Below are positions 30,172 through 31,088 of a stretch of DNA of 31,088 nt, in pieces. The first letter of the stretch is position 1. Each line of letters starts with the position of its first letter. The position numbers and the translations under genes are program-made. Below the pieces are notes generated by a model. It ran no database searches. It was not told the origin of the DNA and saw only the letters and a list, made by a program, of their open reading frames with translations. Location of the stretch: positions 1 through 31,088 of the forward strand of contig JANLPB010000313.1 of NCBI GenBank assembly GCA_031366885.1, given 5' to 3'. The DNA comes from UBA668 sp031366885. Its GTDB lineage: Bacteria > Actinomycetota > Acidimicrobiia > Acidimicrobiales > Ilumatobacteraceae.

Positions 30172-31088
30172 ATGTCCGCTCCAGCAGCCCTTCGCAGCAT
30201 TGTGATCGTCGCCTTCCCGGGCATGCAGTCGCTCGACGTGGTGGGGCCATTCGAAGTGTTTGCGTCGGCGACGCAGGTGGCGCAGCACGCTGGGTCGTCG
30301 GCGGTCGGTTACGAGGTCTCAGCGGTGTCGACACTGGGCGGCGTTGTCAGCAGCGAGTCCGGTCTGAGTATCTCGACGGTGCCGCTGCCCTCGTTCGCAT
30401 CCGTAGCCGCCGCTGGCGGTATCGACACGCTGGTGCTGGCGGGTGGAATGGGCGTGTTCGAGGCTCGCCACGACCCCGACCTGATGACGTGGATCACTGC
30501 CGTCGCGCCACACTGTCGGCGCGTAGCCACCGTGTGCAGCGGCACATTTCTGGCCGCGCAGGCGGGCCTGCTGCATGGGCGGCGCGTGACCACCCACTGG
30601 GCTCGCGCTGCTCAGTTGGCCGAGGAATTTCCGTCGGTCATCGTCGACCCCGACCCGATCTATGTGCGCGACGGGAACGTGTGGACCAGCGCCGGGGTGA
30701 CCGCTGGTATCGACCTCTCGCTGGCGTTGGTCGAGCACGACCATGGCGCCGAGGTGGCGCAAACGGTTGCTCGCTGGTTGGTGATGTTCCTACACCGCCC
30801 GGGTGGCCAAACGCAGTTCGCGGCGCCGGTGTGGGCGCCTCGGGCCGAGCGATCCACCGTGCGCGCGGTGCAAGCGCTGGTGGAAGCCGCGCCCGGCGGA
30901 GACCATCGCTTGCCGGCGATGGCTGCGGCAGCGGCGATGAGCGTTCGCCACTTCAGCCGGGTGTTCACCGAGGAGGTGGGCGATACGCCGGGCCGCTACG
31001 TGGAGCGCGTCCGGTTGGAGGCCGCTCGTCGCCACCTCGAAACCACCACCGACACCCTCGACGTCGTCGCTGCGCGGTGCGGCTTCGG
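30172..31088 (+). CDS. GlxA-type AraC-family transcriptional regulator with DJ-1/PfpI domain (3' end outside window)
   Basis: The frame from ATG 30172 is open to the window end (305 codons). The N-terminal DJ-1/PfpI-like domain has IVIVAFPGMQSLDVVGPFEVF, LVLAGGMGVFEA and ATVCSGTFLAAQAGLLHGRRVTTHW, with the nucleophile-elbow Cys at residue 122. A linker with APRAERSTVRAVQALVEAAP leads into an AraC-type HTH: AMAAAAAMSVRHFSRVFTEEVGDTPGRYVERVRLEAAR (in part), and the second HTH is cut off. Family members (GlxA, FtrA and relatives) sense small metabolites and activate adjacent genes. The target is probably beyond the window. The gene is easily missed because no stop lies in the window. Confidence 0.87.
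   Translation, partial: MSAPAALRSIVIVAFPGMQSLDVVGPFEVFASATQVAQHAGSSAVGYEVSAVSTLGGVVSSESGLSISTVPLPSFASVAAAGGIDTLVLAGGMGVFEARHDPDLMTWITAVAPHCRRVATVCSGTFLAAQAGLLHGRRVTTHWARAAQLAEEFPSVIVDPDPIYVRDGNVWTSAGVTAGIDLSLALVEHDHGAEVAQTVARWLVMFLHRPGGQTQFAAPVWAPRAERSTVRAVQALVEAAPGGDHRLPAMAAAAAMSVRHFSRVFTEEVGDTPGRYVERVRLEAARRHLETTTDTLDVVAARCGF

Overview
This is a 31 kb stretch of a high-GC actinobacterial chromosome. It carries a WhiB protein, a PdtaS-type sensor kinase, the actinobacterial trio of MSMEG_4193-type phosphatase, DUF3090 and SCO1664-type kinase-like protein, a DUF3107 protein, and a pair of Get3/ArsA-like ATPases. A glutaminyl-tRNA synthetase and frequent GTG/TTG starts with TANNNT boxes 6-8 nt upstream fit a deep-branching group such as the Acidimicrobiia (Ilumatobacter-like). 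That placement is inference. Gene density is very high and no gap exceeds about 160 nt. I see no tRNA, rRNA, CRISPR array, transposase or prophage.

Layout. 1-2.96 kb: the 3' end of glnS, a large P-loop ATPase/HTH regulator and a small secreted or membrane protein. 2.96-6.27 kb (minus strand): an Rrf2 regulator followed by an SsuABC-like sulfonate-type ABC importer, with a candidate operator between them. 6.34-7.36 kb: a divergent MarR regulator and a small protein sharing two palindromes. 7.39-13.29 kb (minus): alkB, then an NAD-linked molybdenum formate dehydrogenase (fused FdsG-FdsB, FdsA, FdsD). 13.34-14.18 kb: a C-terminally truncated acyl-CoA dehydrogenase-like gene. 14.13-16.07 kb (minus): an ArsR-type regulator and an MFS exporter. 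16.13-19.70 kb (plus): AzlCD, an EVE protein and the phosphatase/DUF3090/SCO1664 trio, closed by a double hairpin.

19.78-21.54 kb (minus): etfBA. 21.64-22.57 kb (plus): a DAGK-type lipid kinase. 22.57-24.68 kb (minus): a glycerophosphodiesterase and a disulfide oxidoreductase lacking the catalytic His-Glu pair. 24.77-25.13 kb (plus): whiB1-like, preceded by a possible leader peptide. 25.16-30.02 kb (minus): DUF3107, rmlA, two Get3-like ATPases and pdtaS, all co-directional. 30.17 kb to the edge (plus): a GlxA-type AraC regulator cut by the window end.

The functional themes are sulfur scavenging under Rrf2 control, formate/NADH redox chemistry, ETF-linked acyl oxidation, and a signalling cluster (whiB1-pdtaS) whose convergent arrangement resembles that of Mycobacterium tuberculosis. 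No clear novel defence or mobile system is visible. The most unusual signals are regulatory: a duplicated ribosome-binding segment before rmlA, paired palindromes in divergent promoters, a possible whiB leader peptide, and recurrent leaderless-type promoters.
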